Shown: one piece after another, positions 46,823-60,018 of the stretch | Layout of the letters: every line of letters begins with the position of its first letter | How positions within the stretch are numbered: position 1 is the stretch's first letter | Origin: Ignelater luminosus | Taxonomy: Eukaryota > Arthropoda > Insecta > Coleoptera > Elateridae | Direction: 5' to 3' | Assembly: GCA_011009095.1 (NCBI GenBank) | Contig: VTPC01000932.1 | Location: forward strand, 84,977-148,976 | Length of the DNA: 64,000 nucleotides | Program-made: the position numbers and the translations under genes | Notes under the pieces: generated by a model | Told to the model about the DNA's origin: nothing | What the model saw: the letters and a program-made list of their open reading frames with translations, nothing else | Databases searched by the model: none

Positions 46823-48400
46823 TTTTGCTGAAGCTACTGTCAGAAAGACTTCCAAAACAGCTAGTAAAAAACAAATTAGGAGACAAAAGAAGAAGAGGAA
46901 GATCAAGGGCTAGATGAAAGGAAAAAATGCAAGACAAGAAGATAATAGAAAACCAGAAAAATAAAACAAAGAGACAGAAGACAATGGCAAAAGAAGAAAA
47001 TCAAGCCATGGGTCCCCCAGGTCTTAGGACTATTGGGTGTTTCAGGAGGAAAGGGAAATGTTTGGAGGATGTGTTCAGGAGGTCAAAATAAGAAACATAA
47101 ATCATGTTTAAGTCCGATTCTCAACCATTATAGAGATAATGAGTTGTTAAATTATTAGCATCTTTTTCTTTTCAACAAGATATAGCATTGGAAAGCAGCG
47201 ACTAAAATTGTTAATTTATGAAACAAAAGTGCAAACAAGGGAGACACCACTTGATTGAACTACCAATGTTGAGCTATTATAATAAATAACCATCATTCAT
47301 TCCAATGATCTACCTGAACAATTAACAAATGAGCCAACAGACGAATACACCAAGGTTGGTGATAATATCTTCGAAAATATTCTAAACTGTCACAGATATA
47401 ATATATTATAGTGATGGCCAAAAATAAAGTAAGTTTCCATTCTTATTAAATGTTTTGCAAATTTTTAATTTTTCAAAATTTCACTTTATTTTGTCAAAGT
47501 GTTCCATAAAAGTGTGAAACACTGACCTTTTGTTTTTAAGCAATCTTCTGATATTTCCTTCTAGCTACGAAGTCTCAACTGGATGATTGTTATTATAGAA
47601 AGTAATCAAGAGTGCAAACTGTTATTTTTCTCAATTTTTAATTGGAACACCCTGTCTCTATTACTGTGATTTAAGAGAACATATAGAATCAGTTTTTGTT
47701 TGATAGGTACAACCTTTTCCTTGAACCAGGAACTTTTCTACTACACATTATGAATATTTATTGACTAATAGGTTGTTCATTATTTACCAATTTCCCTTCT
47801 CCTTGATCAGAAAAAGTTCACTAATTAATCAAAATACGCAAACACTATCTTAATGTTAACTGTGAGTATCTCAGTCTATCCTCTTCCTGTCATCTGAAAT
47901 GTTTTCAATCCTGCCAATCCTAGCTACTTTTACTTACATGTGATAAACTGTAACAGTTTCCACTTACATAATCCATTTATTTTTCTTTAGGTTGGAAGAA
48001 TTTCGTCTCTGGCATAATTTATAATTTGAGTTACCATTCTTGTCCCTGGTTTTTGTTCTGCCTTTGTTTCAGATTTGCTGTATGCAGTTACTAAAATGGT
48101 GCAATAATAAGAGTCATTATTTAATTAAAGGTTACAATAGAAAGATCTGGTGACTTAAAAAAATATGGCCAAAGATGTAACCATGAAGAGTTATGCATAT
48201 ATGTTTTGAATACTGTAACGAAGTTATTTTGACTCTAATAAATTAAAAGACTGTTTATAGAAGAATTATAATTTATTTGTAGATTTATCTGTACATTGTA
48301 TACATCGGCGTGTTTATCCGGCTTCCCCAGGTGGTGCCGCATGATAACGCCGGCCAATATTTGTTATGTTATAATTCGAATATTAATATTTAAGTTATAA
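46823..48400. other. Intergenic; purine-rich patch then AT-rich sequence
   Basis: 46823-47000 is a purine-rich stretch (many AGAAGAAGAGG-type runs). GTGATGGCCAAAAATAAAGT at about 47412 resembles a Tc1-type end but has no partner. Nothing else is supported. Confidence 0.35.
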
Positions 48401-48850
48401 AATGAATTAAAAATTGAATATCCGGATAGGTATTAGAGACCGCTAGTACATATTCTTTTAAATTTTGTAAATTGAATTTCCGTATAAGTATTAGAGACCG
48501 CTAGTACTTGTTCTTAAATTTCTATTAGAGAATGTTTAATTTAAAATTAACCATTTACCGACCGAATTATAAATTATAATTATACTATTTTGAATCGCTT
48601 CATTAGCAGAGTGAACCGAGCATTTATTCCCCCATTAGGCCGTTTTGCCCCACGCAAGGGCATTCCCATTGCAAGCGTGGGGGGGCAAGTGGGGTCATTT
48701 GCAAATGACTTGCAAAAACAATTAAATGTATACAAGAAAAAATAATTTTATGCTGTCGACAAATATAGAATTAGACGGCAGTCTTTATTTTGCCCCCCCC
48801 CCTGGAAAAGATCTTGCGGGTGCCTTTGACACTGACCGAACTATAGTAAG
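48400..48850. repeat. Higher-GC island with two-copy tandem repeat and a 16-bp palindrome
   Basis: GTATTAGAGACCGCTAGTAC occurs twice (about 48431 and 48489) inside a unit of about 58 bases that starts TTGAAT.TCCG.ATA. Downstream, GCCCCACGC and GCGTGGGGGGGC form a hairpin around 48634-48686. GTCATTTGCAAATGAC at 48694-48709 is a perfect palindrome with an octamer-like core, and C- and G-runs follow. It may be the end of an LTR or other repeat, but I could not define termini. Confidence 0.5.
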
Positions 48851-51057
48851 TATACCGAACAGGTACTTAGTACCCATATGAATTTCAATTATTGGCTTAT
48901 CTATTTGATCTTAGATTTTGTTGAAAGAAAGTATTCTAATTAGCTAAAATGCTAACAACTTTTTAGATTCAGCTTAAATCCTGATAGATCGACTGATTGG
49001 TTTTAACACTTTAAAGAAAAAGAAGGCAGATCAGTAAATGCAGAGATGCCTTGAATATCAATCTTCAGAAGACCTATAACTCTTGAATTCCAGACTGTGA
49101 TTTAACAGAGTGGGATATGGGGGAGGGGTCTTACCTTACAAAAGGAACAAAATCCAGTAAGATTTCTTAAGACTGAATTTGATGACATTTTTGACATAGA
49201 AATCTGGCCACCCTAGACATAAGCATTAATAATATAAACAAAAATGAACACTTTATAGTACATTAAATACAAAGTCATCTACTGTGCGTTTCACTCTGAG
49301 AATACAGTACAGAAAAGATAGGCAATGCATTTCTTGTAGGAGTTCCCACTATGCTATTGTCAGCTGTTTGATCATACAAATGTATTGAAGTGTTGAACTC
49401 GAGCATGAAAGATGTTTGGCAACCCTGTTGCTCATAACAACATGTACTGTATTATTAAAGTGAAACACCTAACAGAAATCAATATTTACAATATCAATAA
49501 ATGGAATCACTACACAGTGATATATTTCTCAATTCTTATATTACAAAAAGATTTGTTTGTTTTAGCACTACATCGATTTTAAGCAACAAACAAATGAAAA
49601 ACGATTTTTAGGGGGAATTTCATAGTCACAAAACATGTGTTTGAGGATTAGCAAACACTGTGTGTTTAAAACATTTAGAAAAAAATTACTGTTGTGTGTT
49701 TTAAGGGTTCTGGCCTTCTGAGCACCATTATATGAATTTGTGCAGTCATGCACATAAGAAAGTGGGACAACTTATTAAGTATATAGTCTGAGAATACATT
49801 AAAATAAATAAATTTTCAGACTGCTTGATCATAGAATATGCTTAATTCATTGATATACTTTAGATCTTGTCAATGTTTCATTTTAAAATTGCAACACGTA
49901 CTCCTGTCATGATAACTGTTTAACACCTATGTGTTATGACATAATGACAGAAGAGTTTGGAATAATTAATTAACTTTTGGCATGTTAATCATTAATAATA
50001 CTTGTACCCATATGGAAAGAATAACATAAAACAATAATGTTAAATTATTTCATTTTCATATGACTTCATTAAATTAAAAAAACTGATATTATTTTGATTG
50101 AATGTGACCAAAAATAAGGAATTTTTGTAATAAGAAGAAGAGTGGTTTCAAACCAATCATTTTAAATAAAGCAAAAAGTTGACATCCATAAATTAGAAAT
50201 AAAAAATTAATGAGAAACTCGTATTCACAATAAAGCGTTTAGAAAACCATCTGAAATGTAGTGTCTCATAGGTTGCATAAATACTGTCAACATTGATAAA
50301 AAGAAAAAATTAAAAACTACAGATCGGACTCATTGCCACGTGATTGTATATGCACAAAATAAAGATAAACAATTTAGGTACTTATTGATACGTAAACGAA
50401 AGCACAAAATTGTCTGTCACATTTTAATCTCGTTAACATTTGCTTTTATTGAAACGTATTTTTTTAGTGATAATTGTATTATACGTTATCTCATTTGCAA
50501 GTGCCCGAAGGAGCAAACCAGTTTAACCACTTGGGTGAAATTCAGAAGGAAGGTATCTGTGCCTTGTTGTTGTCTGTGATACACGTAACCACATTGTTGA
50601 GAGATATCAAAATCAAAAAGTTCTAGTGAGTTTAAAAATTGTGCAAGATGACGAGTCTTTCCTGGAGTTCTGTTTGCATAAAATACCTGATGTTCATCTT
50701 CAACTTGCTTTTTGTGGTAAGAAGTCGATTTATCTCGAGGAAGATTATTGAAAACAAGATTATTCATTGTAAATGTTGCATTTTATTGCACATACTCAAC
50801 AAGTTTCCCATGCAATAGCCAATCCACTTTCAAGAATAATGCGCTTTTGGTTTATTTTTGTACATTTGGGGAATTCCCTGTAGAAGCAAGACAATCATAT
50901 TTGAAAAATTCCTTTTTTATTTTTCGATTTCTTTGAACAGTAATAAGAAAAAAGAACTATATATTCTTTCAAATATGACGTTTAACTTTTTTTTTTTTAT
51001 ATTTTTATCACTAGTTGTTTATCACATGACACATTTTACTATTAATGTTGTTTATAG
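48851..51057. other. Intergenic upstream of tetraspanin 2; one unexplained minus-strand frame
   Basis: A 93-codon minus-strand frame at 50767-50486 contains VFYANRTPGKTRHLAQFLNS and FDFDISQQCGYVYHRQQQGT, with composition more protein-like than its surroundings, but I know no family for it. No first exon for the tetraspanin could be found here. Confidence 0.35.
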
Positions 51058-53029
51058 GTCTCGGGTATAATCATTTTATCAGTAGGAATTACAATTAAAG
51101 CTTATTACCACGACTATGAACTATTTTTGGATGATCAGTATTTTTCAACACCTAACCTTCTTATTGCAATCGGGACTATTATATTTATCATTGCCTTCTT
51201 CGGATGCTGTGGGGCAGTTAAAGAAAACTTCTGTATGACTGTTACGGTACTGATGTTTTACAAAAGAAATCAAGAATGAATGTAACTTTTTGTTTTTACA
51301 GTTTTCTACTTTACTGATTTTAATATTCGTATTAGAGTTTGCAGCTGGTATTAGTGGTTATGTTTTGAGAAATCAGACAGGTGAATTTCTTACGCAGAAA
51401 CTAACCGAATCTCTAGAGAAATATAATGCATCAGTAGATGATCCTATTACCAAAATGTGGGATGAAATTCAAATTGACGTAAGTACTCAGATTTTATGAG
51501 GTTATGTATAGAATTTAGTTAGGTTATGTGGTTTAGTGTGTAAAAGTGTGTATAAATTTACAGTTTGAATGCTGCGGAGTCCATAATTATACAGATTGGG
51601 AGAAGGTGTATTCAAAACTCCCAGCTTCTTGCTGTGGCCCTCAGCATGGCCTATTTGAAACAACAGTTTGCAATCGCACTACGTCAACCTTGTATTCTGA
51701 AGGATGTCTTGAAAAATTCGGAACGTGTATCGAAGATAATGCAGTTACTATAGGAAGTGTTGGTTTAGGGTTAGCTTTTATTCAGGTATGTATTTGGTAT
51801 TTTAAAATCATACAATACTGATATTAGCAGGCTTTATTTTTAAAGTTTTAAAGAATATTTAAAAATTTCTCATACTTAATTATTAATGTAAACAAATAAA
51901 ATTAATCAATAACAGAGCTTCATATCTTTTTGAATAGAAAATTACTATTACTATATTTAAATTTATTGAATGCGCAATGAGTAATTAATATGATAAAGAC
52001 TATAGTCTAATCACATGTTCTATTATCAGGTCAAAATTATTTTGGTCATAGAAGTTGACTAAGATTTACTATTTATATGCATTTTCTTATTCATACTAGA
52101 TAGATAGAGCAAGTAATTTAAATAATATTAGCAAAAACATTGAATCTTAAAATACTGTATTTTAATAATTATTTAATTTTGAAAGTAAGCTGAAAATGAC
52201 ACAATAGTCACATGATTGAAAACAGTAATAAAACTGCATGCTCTGTCGAATGACACGTATTATTTAAGTAAACTCGTCTGATGTGATGGCCTTCAATGTA
52301 AATTCCTATATCCCCTAATCAGCTGCTTTTGACAGATATTTCGTCACACAATTCTTGGAGTCCTTCGGTCACATTTGATTCATGATTCTTGAATTTCACA
52401 TTATAATTTTATTAATGATACAATATTTTTGATATTTATATCAAAAATTCTGTTTTTTATGCAAATTAAGTGGTTTGTAAAAAATGTGCAACTTGTCTAT
52501 TAAAATTTACTTGTGTAGTCGGCAATTATTCCTAGAGAGAGGTCAAACTGCAATTGAATGTTGCCAAGTTGATTGGCTGTCTTGTTAGTACCATAAAAAT
52601 GTTAGTTAAGCCTCATCTTTCTCACAAGATGTAAAAAATAGTCATTGAGATGTATTAGTTTTAGTGTAATTTAAGTTTTTACCAGCTTTTTAGGCGTCAC
52701 AGTTACTGCATTATTTTAGTAACAATACAGAGTTGCATTCCAAGGTATTTTACATGGGTACCCAAAAATTTTGTGTTGGTTAAAATAACGGAATACGGGA
52801 AATAGAACATACTGTGCTAATAACAAGTTGATTTGCTGATTATTTAACATTTTACATTATGTATCCATATACCCAAAAAGAAAAAATAAGGAATACAACC
52901 CTGTAATTGAGTTGTTTGAATTGTGAGAACTTCTAAATTAAAACTTGGTTTTGTTTGTTTTAGCTTCTGGGTATTATCTTTTCGTGCCACTTATCAAGAC
53001 AGATCAAGAAAAATTATGAGACTGTATAA
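51058..53029 (+). CDS. Tetraspanin 2, exons 2-5, first exon not located
   Basis: Exons 51058-51246, 51302-51478, 51564-51785 and 52964-53029 are all phase 0 with GT-AG ends. They give VSGIIILSVGITIK (end of TM1), FFGCCGAVKENF after TM2, LEFAAGISGYVLRN in TM3, and the loop motifs FECCGVHNYTDW and LPASCCGP. TM4 and the tail QIKKNYETV follow. Lengths (189, 177, 222, 66 bases) and boundaries match those of the tetraspanin at 12833-17854 (189, 171, 219, 66), so they are paralogues. The expected 60-odd-base first exon with the ATG is not visible in the 5.5 kb upstream. AATAAA at 53190 is 160 bases past the stop. VPS54 begins 458 bases after the stop. Confidence 0.88.
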
Positions 53030-53189
53030 AATACTTCAAAATGTTCTACATAAATCTTTATTTAGTTTCCTGTAAATAATTGGTCCCAATATTTGTTCTT
53101 GAAAATTTCTTACTGTATAACTATATTTGATTTAAACTATATATTGTACTTTTTATATTTATAGGATGTAGTAAATATTTAAATCACTT

Positions 53190-53195
53190 AATAAA
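53190..53195 (+). terminator. Polyadenylation signal of tetraspanin 2
   Basis: AATAAA, 160 bases after the stop codon at 53027-53029 and about 290 bases before the VPS54 start. Confidence 0.5.
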
Positions 53196-53487
53196 GTAAA
53201 TTTACTTATTACATTGATATCATCTAATTTATACTATACGAAAATTGAAAAGGAAAATAAGAAACTACGTTTTGGTTAAATTGTTTAGAATTCCCGCTCT
53301 TTTTCCTTGAAATTTATCTTTCTAGTACCAACTTTAAAGATAAAAGCTGCTACAAAAATTGGCAACATGTGATTTTGACAATTGAAATGACGTGAATCAT
53401 AATTTTCAATCGGCTGATGGTTTTTCAGCAGATTTTAATTACATTTTTTGTGTAAAATGGGCATGTTGAGGTAGTAAAAGTATTCAA

Positions 53488-56089
53488 ATGTCTGACATGA
53501 CACCAGCAGCCGAACGGTGGTCAGTGTACTCTGCCACACAAAATCTTCCTGCTGTTTTAAATGACCCAAATCGTGGAAAACAGACGAATTTCTTTACACG
53601 AACGTGGGGCGACAACTTTGTAGAAGGCATAGATGTTGGTAAAAGTCCATTTTTGCCTGAAATAAATCATGCACATTTCGACTCATATTTACGTAAATAT
53701 GCTCGGAGACATCGTAGACATATAAGACTTTCTCAAACTAGACTTAATAGTTCGAGACCAAGAAGTAGAAGCAGTGAATTAAGTGCAAATGATAGAAGTA
53801 TTGATAATATCCCTAGTGTATTTTTAAAACCATCATTGCCACTTAATGATCCAGCTGTGTTCAATGCTATATTTACAAGCATAGGAAATTCTATAGATGC
53901 CAAAGGACAGCAAAGTGGTCGATTATTGCAAGAGCAGTTTAGTCACTATTTGGATTGTGTGGAAGAGCAAATCGCTAAGCAAGTTTCACAGAAATCTGGT
54001 GCCTTTTTCCATGCTATGACTTCACATGACACCATTATGGAGCAGATGGGATCAGCTTGTAAGCAAGTTCGTGCACTGCGCACTAAAGTTCAAAACGTGG
54101 ATAAAACATTGGCAAGGGATTCTTTAAGACTTGTTGGCTTAGCAAGATCTCGAACAAATCATGTTATGTTATTGGATAAATTAAAACTTATGGCTACTGT
54201 ATTACAAACACAACCAACTTTACAATTATTATTAAGTTCATCAGATTATGTTGCAGCATTAGAATTAATAGCAAGCACTCAAGAAGTTCTAGCTAGAGAG
54301 CTTGCAGGTGTTACGAGTTTACGTCATTTGCCATCTCAGTTAAAGGAAATGTCACGTTTAATTGATAAAATGTTAAGTTCTGAATTTGAAAGGTATGCAC
54401 TAGTTAATTATTAAGAAGCTAAAATATTAAATTTTTTATTTAATATCTAGGTATGCAGCAGCTGATTTGCACAGACCACTGGATGGTGAAAATGTAGTTT
54501 TAGAACCAGAACGTCTAACAAGTTTGGTTGCTGGCTTATTAAGACAAAATCACTTTCAGTTTCTAGAAATCTATAAACAAGAAGCTGTAACTGCAGCACA
54601 AGCCGTGTTAAAACAGCTAGTCATTGAACAGTTGGCTGATGTTGAAGACGATATGGAACATTGCCTAACTGGATCGGGCGAAGCACCACCAACTTTAGAT
54701 TCAGTGCAGTGGCTTAAAGTTTTGTCTTTAGCAAGTGATGCTTTAGGAAAGTTAGTCAGAAGGGTTCAGGCTGTTTATAATGTAATAAAACATACAGCAG
54801 ATGGAAGTGCTGGACTTTTAGAAGTATCCGAAGTGGGCGAACGGTTTCTTAATATGGAAGAACACAAGCGAGTGGAGGTGAAACTTCGTGACCTTCTTGT
54901 ATCAATATGTGATTACTGTCATGAAAGACTGGCTTCCTTGGTTAATACCCAATCGGATAAGCAACCCATAACTGCCTTGCAAATCACAGATTTGTCAGAG
55001 ATTGTAGAAAATTTTACTGAATTATGCGAAAGTATATGTGGTCGTCAAAGTCCTGCCTTACGGGTTGCTTTTAAGATACAAGCAGGAAATTATGTGCACA
55101 AATTTCATAGTCAACGAAAAAATAAATTAACTTTGTTACTGGATGCAGAAAGATGGAAAGCTGCAGAAGTGCCTCCAGAATTTCAAGTTCTAGTCGATAA
55201 AATAGCATCAGGTCAACCTATGAAATCAGTACCTAATTCTCCGGTGGAAGAAAATGGTGTCACTTCGAATAATATAAACAAAGCAGCGACTGCTTTAAAA
55301 ATTGGATCTCAGGAATATGTGACCGTTGGAACAGTGTTAATGTTGATACGTCTGGTTAGTGAATATATCGTGTGTGCTTATGATTTACCTCTTTTAGCTC
55401 CCGTTATAGGTCGAAATTTAGCAGAATTATTACGGACGTTTAATTCTAGATCGTGCCAATTAGTTCTTGGTGCTGGAGCTTTACGGACAGCTGGACTTAA
55501 AACTATTACTAGTACTAATTTAGCGTTAACTTCGCGAGCACTGCAGTTAGTGTTGTGGATAATTCCTCATTTGCGTGTCCATTTTAGTTCTGTTTCTAGT
55601 GATTCATTATCAAGTATGGATAGTGTCGAACGAGATATTGGTCATCATATACAACAATTAGAAACGAAAGTGTTGTCCATTATGAATACTCTGTTAGGAG
55701 ATCAGTTGAATGAATGGGATGCAAGACCTCCAGTCCCTTCAAAGGCTTTCCGAAATGTTTCTCGACATTTAACCAAGCTGCATGAAGCAGTTAGTTCTGT
55801 TTTACCGGAAGAACAGGTAAGTAATAAATGTTATTGTTGTTTTTTATACAATTTGTACCTAATAATTCGTATATTTTAGGTATCCGACATTTATGAAGTA
55901 GTCCATAAGAACTTTAAAAGCAGGTTAAGAGATGAAATAATCAAGATGAATATTCAGAATAATGGGGGTCCTCAGCATGGTGTGGTTACATCTGAAATTT
56001 TATTTTATTTAGAGACTATGAAGACTTTAAAAGTTTTACCTGAAAAGTACATTTCTAATAAAGCTATGGATGATATTTGGAATAGATAA
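53488..56089 (+). CDS. Vps54: VPS54, GARP complex subunit, 3 exons, 826 aa
   Basis: Exons 53488-54392, 54451-55816 and 55880-56089 join to 827 codons with TAA; the introns are 58 and 63 bases. The protein is mainly helical and cytosolic. The first 130 residues carry RRHRRHIR and a Ser/Arg patch (SSRPRSRSSE). About residues 120-330 form the N-terminal tethering coiled-coil region (LLQEQFSHYLDCVEEQIAKQ, QVRALRTKVQ). The Vps54 C-terminal domain covers about 585-720, with GTVLMLIRLVSEY and VLGAGALRTAGLKTITSTNL, the family signature. VPS54 (scattered in Drosophila) joins VPS51-53 to tether endosome-derived vesicles at the trans-Golgi. It is shorter than the roughly 950-residue fly and human proteins, mostly at the N-terminus. 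A short uORF (MGMLR, stop) precedes the ATG. Confidence 0.92.
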
Positions 56090-56876
56090 TATATATTTAA
56101 AGAAATAAATTAGCTAGGTTGTTAAAATATTTAAAAAAATATGCAATTATTATGGTGGTAAGTGATAAACTAGTACTTTAATTAACTGTGAAATTAATTT
56201 ATTAAGTGAATGTAGGTTGTTATTGATTGTTTTTTATGTTTTAAGAAATGAATATTTGAAAACTGAAATATACATATATCAATTTTATTTGTTAAGTTGA
56301 AACTATAAGTCCAACTAGACAACTGTGAGATATAATTAAAAAGAAGTATTGTTTTTATTACTTGCTTTTATTATTATTAAAGATATTGCTATTGTTTAAA
56401 GCATTTTGCATTGTATGAAATTAATGATCCCTATCAATAATAATTCACGTTTATCTGAAATAACATTTCATGATATTTTGAACTTTATAAATTGGCGGAC
56501 AGATAAAAATTTCATTCTTCTTTAATATTGTATTTTATTTAAATATTCAAATTTATCTTCCTTTTCTTTATATAATATTTATTATATTGACATTGCAGAA
56601 GTAAGCACAAAAGATCTTGGCATCACAATAGACAACAAAATCAATTTTAATTATCACATAGACAGTATTAAGAAAAAATCTGTCAATGAAGACTGCATAT
56701 ACAAAATGATTTGCAGAGCATTACTAGAGTATGGACGCACTATATTCCTCAGCCTAAAGAATCCTGTGATGAAATTATCTTAACATGTTTACTGCTATGT
56801 ATAATAATTGTTCTTTCTTCCGTGCTGAATCCACTTTTTTTGGAATTTCTGGGATTATTTAATGTATACTGTCTAT
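56090..56876. other. VPS54 downstream region with a LINE scrap
   Basis: Apart from the RT fragment at 56598-56781 this is AT-rich, without any feature I can support. An AATAAA at 56104 lies only 15 bases after the stop. Confidence 0.4.
56598..56781 (+). pseudogene. Short reverse-transcriptase fragment
   Basis: The plus-strand frame reads EVSTKDLGITIDNKINFNYH, then IDSIKKKS and ICRALLEYGRTIFL. KDLGI.ID.K..F..HID and the EY...(I/V)W-type block belong to the region after the catalytic YADD in Jockey/CR1-like LINEs. It is only 60 codons long and clearly a relic. It is on the opposite strand from the larger LINE at 57860-59740. Confidence 0.55.
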
Positions 56877-57675
56877 GAGGCATTCCACGTGAAATCGCAC
56901 AATTTTTGGAAAAAATTGACCTTCATGTCTTAGATTTTACTGAAACTTTTTTAACGTTTTTCTAAGACAAAATAAGAGATACGTATCTTTATTTCTGGAT
57001 AACTCTATTATTATGGTAATTACAAAGAAAATTTGTACACGCTGCCCTGTTTAAGTGTAAATATTTCTCGTTCTGTTTATGGCAGGGACTTGCTATTCAG
57101 CATAAAGCAAGGGCTGCAAAGCACCTTTTCATACATATACACAAAAATTAAATTCATGGTTACCTACTGTGATTTCTAAGGCATTTTATTTTATAAAATT
57201 AATTTTCAACATTAACCCAATGTTTTAAAATTCTAAAAAAAATATGTATGTATTCCTTGATACTTCCTCTATAAGTGTGCAAAATTTCAAGATGGGATTC
57301 GTTTTGGTTAGTTTATAATCACTCCAAACACCTGCATGTGAACAAAGATGTATCAATAGTCGTCGAGTTTTTACAGCGCGAGTACTCATGAATTTAATTA
57401 TGAATGTACAACGTTAGTGCAGACACTGTAATAACTCGTAACCACTATTTTAAACTAACTTAAAAAGCAACAAATTCATTTGTTTCTAAATTTTTGAAAA
57501 AGCGGGTGAATCACTTCCTGTGAAATCTTATGGGATGCTGTGTTTGCTTACCCCCCCTATTAGGCTCAGGTTCTTCATCGCATGCTCATAAAGTATCTGT
57601 AGTTAAGTGCATTTATGACAGTAATTCCATTCCAAAAATTTAGGCATACAAAGTACATGTGTTTGAGAATTCTGT

Positions 57676-60018
57676 GGAATTTTAAACAACCGGGTTAATG
57701 CTAAAAATTACAATTGAAAAAACAACCCTTGAAAATTGTTTTTTTTTTGTTAAATATATTGCAATATTTATCGAGTAAAACATCATTTTCTAAACTTTAA
57801 GATGATTTAACCTAAACATTTTTACATTAACTAAAAATGGAGATACAGATGTTTTCATATTATAATAATAATTTAATAATAATAATTTATTAACGGACAT
57901 CCATTTACAAACAAATCTTATTAAAACATTAAACAAAATAACTACATATACATAATGTAATGTAGAATAAATATAAATATAAAATATTGCTACATATTTA
58001 GTACATTTCTTAAGGAGCACTTGAATTTGTTAAAGGAAATACCAAAGAATTCCAAATCATCATGTGTACATGCTAAGTGACATATTCTACAGTGAGGAGA
58101 ATTTGCACCATACGCAGTTCGATGGAAAGGAATATTGAAAATTGGTAAATTACGTAAATTGGTATTTTTTATGTTCAAAGAAAAACATTGAAGTATTTGA
58201 GAACAATTAACAAATCCATTAAATACTTTAAACAAAAAACATAAATCGTAATAATTGCGGCGCACATGCAATAAAGATAGGCCAAAGTAATGTAAAAGAT
58301 CACTATAACTGTAACCGTAGTAATCAATTCGGTACCTGTAACATAAAAATTTTACAAATCGTTTCTGTGTTGCTTCCATTCTATTTACTAATGTAATATA
58401 ATATGGGCACCAAATGGTTGTGCAATACTCCAGAAGTGAACGAACTTGAGACGTATATAGTATAATTAAAATTCTTAAATCTGTGAAATCAGTACACTGA
58501 CGCACAATAAATCCTAATATTCTATTGGCTCTGCTAAGTAGATTTGTAATATGTTGATCATAACTAACACATGCGTCAATAATAACACCTAAATCCTTAA
58601 AGCAAGTAACACTTTCTATTGCTATATTATTAATGTAATAAGTACAAATACCAGGTGATAACTTTTTAGAAAATCGTAAAAATTTGTATTTTGAAATATT
58701 TAATTCCAGATGGTTTTCATTACACCACGAAGTCAAACAATCCAAATCAGCTTGTAACAAATGATCTGAACCAACAGCATCAGTACGAATGAAAAGTTTT
58801 AAATCATCAGCATATAGCAGAAATTTGCTGGAATTGATAGAATAATTTATATCATTAATAAACAAAATAAAAAGAATTGGTCCCAAATGGGATCCTTGCG
58901 GTACCCCGGAAGTAACGTTAAACCATTCGGAGGTAGAATTATTAATGACAACTCTTTGTTTTCGCATGTTTAAGTAAGAGTAGATCCACGACAACAAGGG
59001 GTTTTGTAAACCTAATTTACTTAATTTGTAGATCAAGTGCTCAATGTTGACTCTGTCAAATGCCTTATTAAGATCAGTATAATTACAATCAACGTTATGA
59101 TCCAATTCTATAGTATGCAGAACATAATTCGTAAATAAGAAAAGATTTGTTAGTGTAGATCTACCCTTAATTACGAGCATCTAAACGATCTCCCGTTTTA
59201 AAAACAGGAAAAACATTTGAGTTTTTCCACAATTCAGGAAATACAGAACTACTCAAAGAATTATTAAACAAAATGCACGAAGGTTTAACTAAGTTGTTTG
59301 CACAGCACTTCAAGAAGACTGCAGGAATATTATCTGGACCAGCTTTAGAATTAGCATCTAGAGAATTTATTTTATTGAAAATATCTTCTCTAGATATATT
59401 TAAATTGCAAAGATCAACAGTTTCTTTTAAATTATTATCCCAAAGTTTACTTTTATAAGTATCATAAGTACAATAAACAGAATGGAAGTACTTTGCAAAT
59501 AAAGAGGCGATTTCAATCGGAGTATAACCCACAGAATTTTCATATCTAATACAGTTAGGTAAAGAATTATCTCCTTTTTGAGATCTAACATAATGCCAGA
59601 AGCATTGAGGATTTTCTAAAATATTATTCTCAATGCTTCTTATGTTATTTAACCTACAGTTATTGATAGCAATTTTACATTTATTTCTTAAATCCTTAAA
59701 TATATTGTAATCTATAATTATGTAGATCGCTAACACTCAGAAATTTATAAACAAAATAAAATAAAAAATACAGTTTTGTGACCGTTCAATTTCACTTGGA
59801 GCGGCTTTGAGGCACCTTGCAATGCAGGTACATATGTAGTACCCTTCCGCATACTCAAACAGCAATACTTGCAATATTCTTTAAATACATTTATAATTGG
59901 AATCCCAGCGATGCATTCAAGAATATAGTAGAATTTTTCGAGATTTTTAAACAATCGGGTTAATGCAGTAACTTACAATTAAAGAAAACAACCTTCTAAA
60001 ATACAAATTGTTTTTAAA
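57676..60018. repeat. Diverged direct repeats flanking the LINE
   Basis: TTTAAACAACCGGGTTAATG (57680) and TTTAAACAATCGGGTTAATG (59946) lead into similar text with TTACAATT, AAAACAACC and ATTGTTTTT. The two copies (57676-57743 and 59940-60018) are in the same orientation, outside the LINE but inside the host TIR element. Confidence 0.6.
57860..59740 (-). pseudogene. 5'-truncated LINE, reverse transcriptase with internal deletion
   Basis: Minus strand. The upstream part (59736-59167) has the pre-RT block FNKINSLDANSKAGPDNIPA and VFPVFKTGDRLDARN, then a stop. The downstream part (59180-57990) resumes at KGRSTLTNLFLFTNY and contains DLNKAFDRVNIEHL, SGVPQGSHLGPILF, the catalytic YADDLKLF and KDLGVIIDACVSYDQHITNL. 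Relatives have about 50 residues (YRPI... to GF..GRST) where the two parts meet, so a deletion of roughly 150 bases with a frame change inactivates it. No endonuclease is present. The 3' end runs into a TAATAA-type repeat near 57860-57890, as in many LINE tails. The clade is Jockey/CR1-like by eye. It is inserted in the TIR element at 56877-60256. Confidence 0.85.

Noticed and set aside
46689-46980. Arg/Lys-rich reading RRRGRSRARWKEKM resembling the tail of some LINE proteins
   Set aside because: Too short, purine-biased and without any RT or endonuclease block nearby; composition explains it.
48218-48840. Possible solo LTR starting TGTAACGAAG
   Set aside because: No matching end, polypurine tract or 5-bp duplication could be identified.
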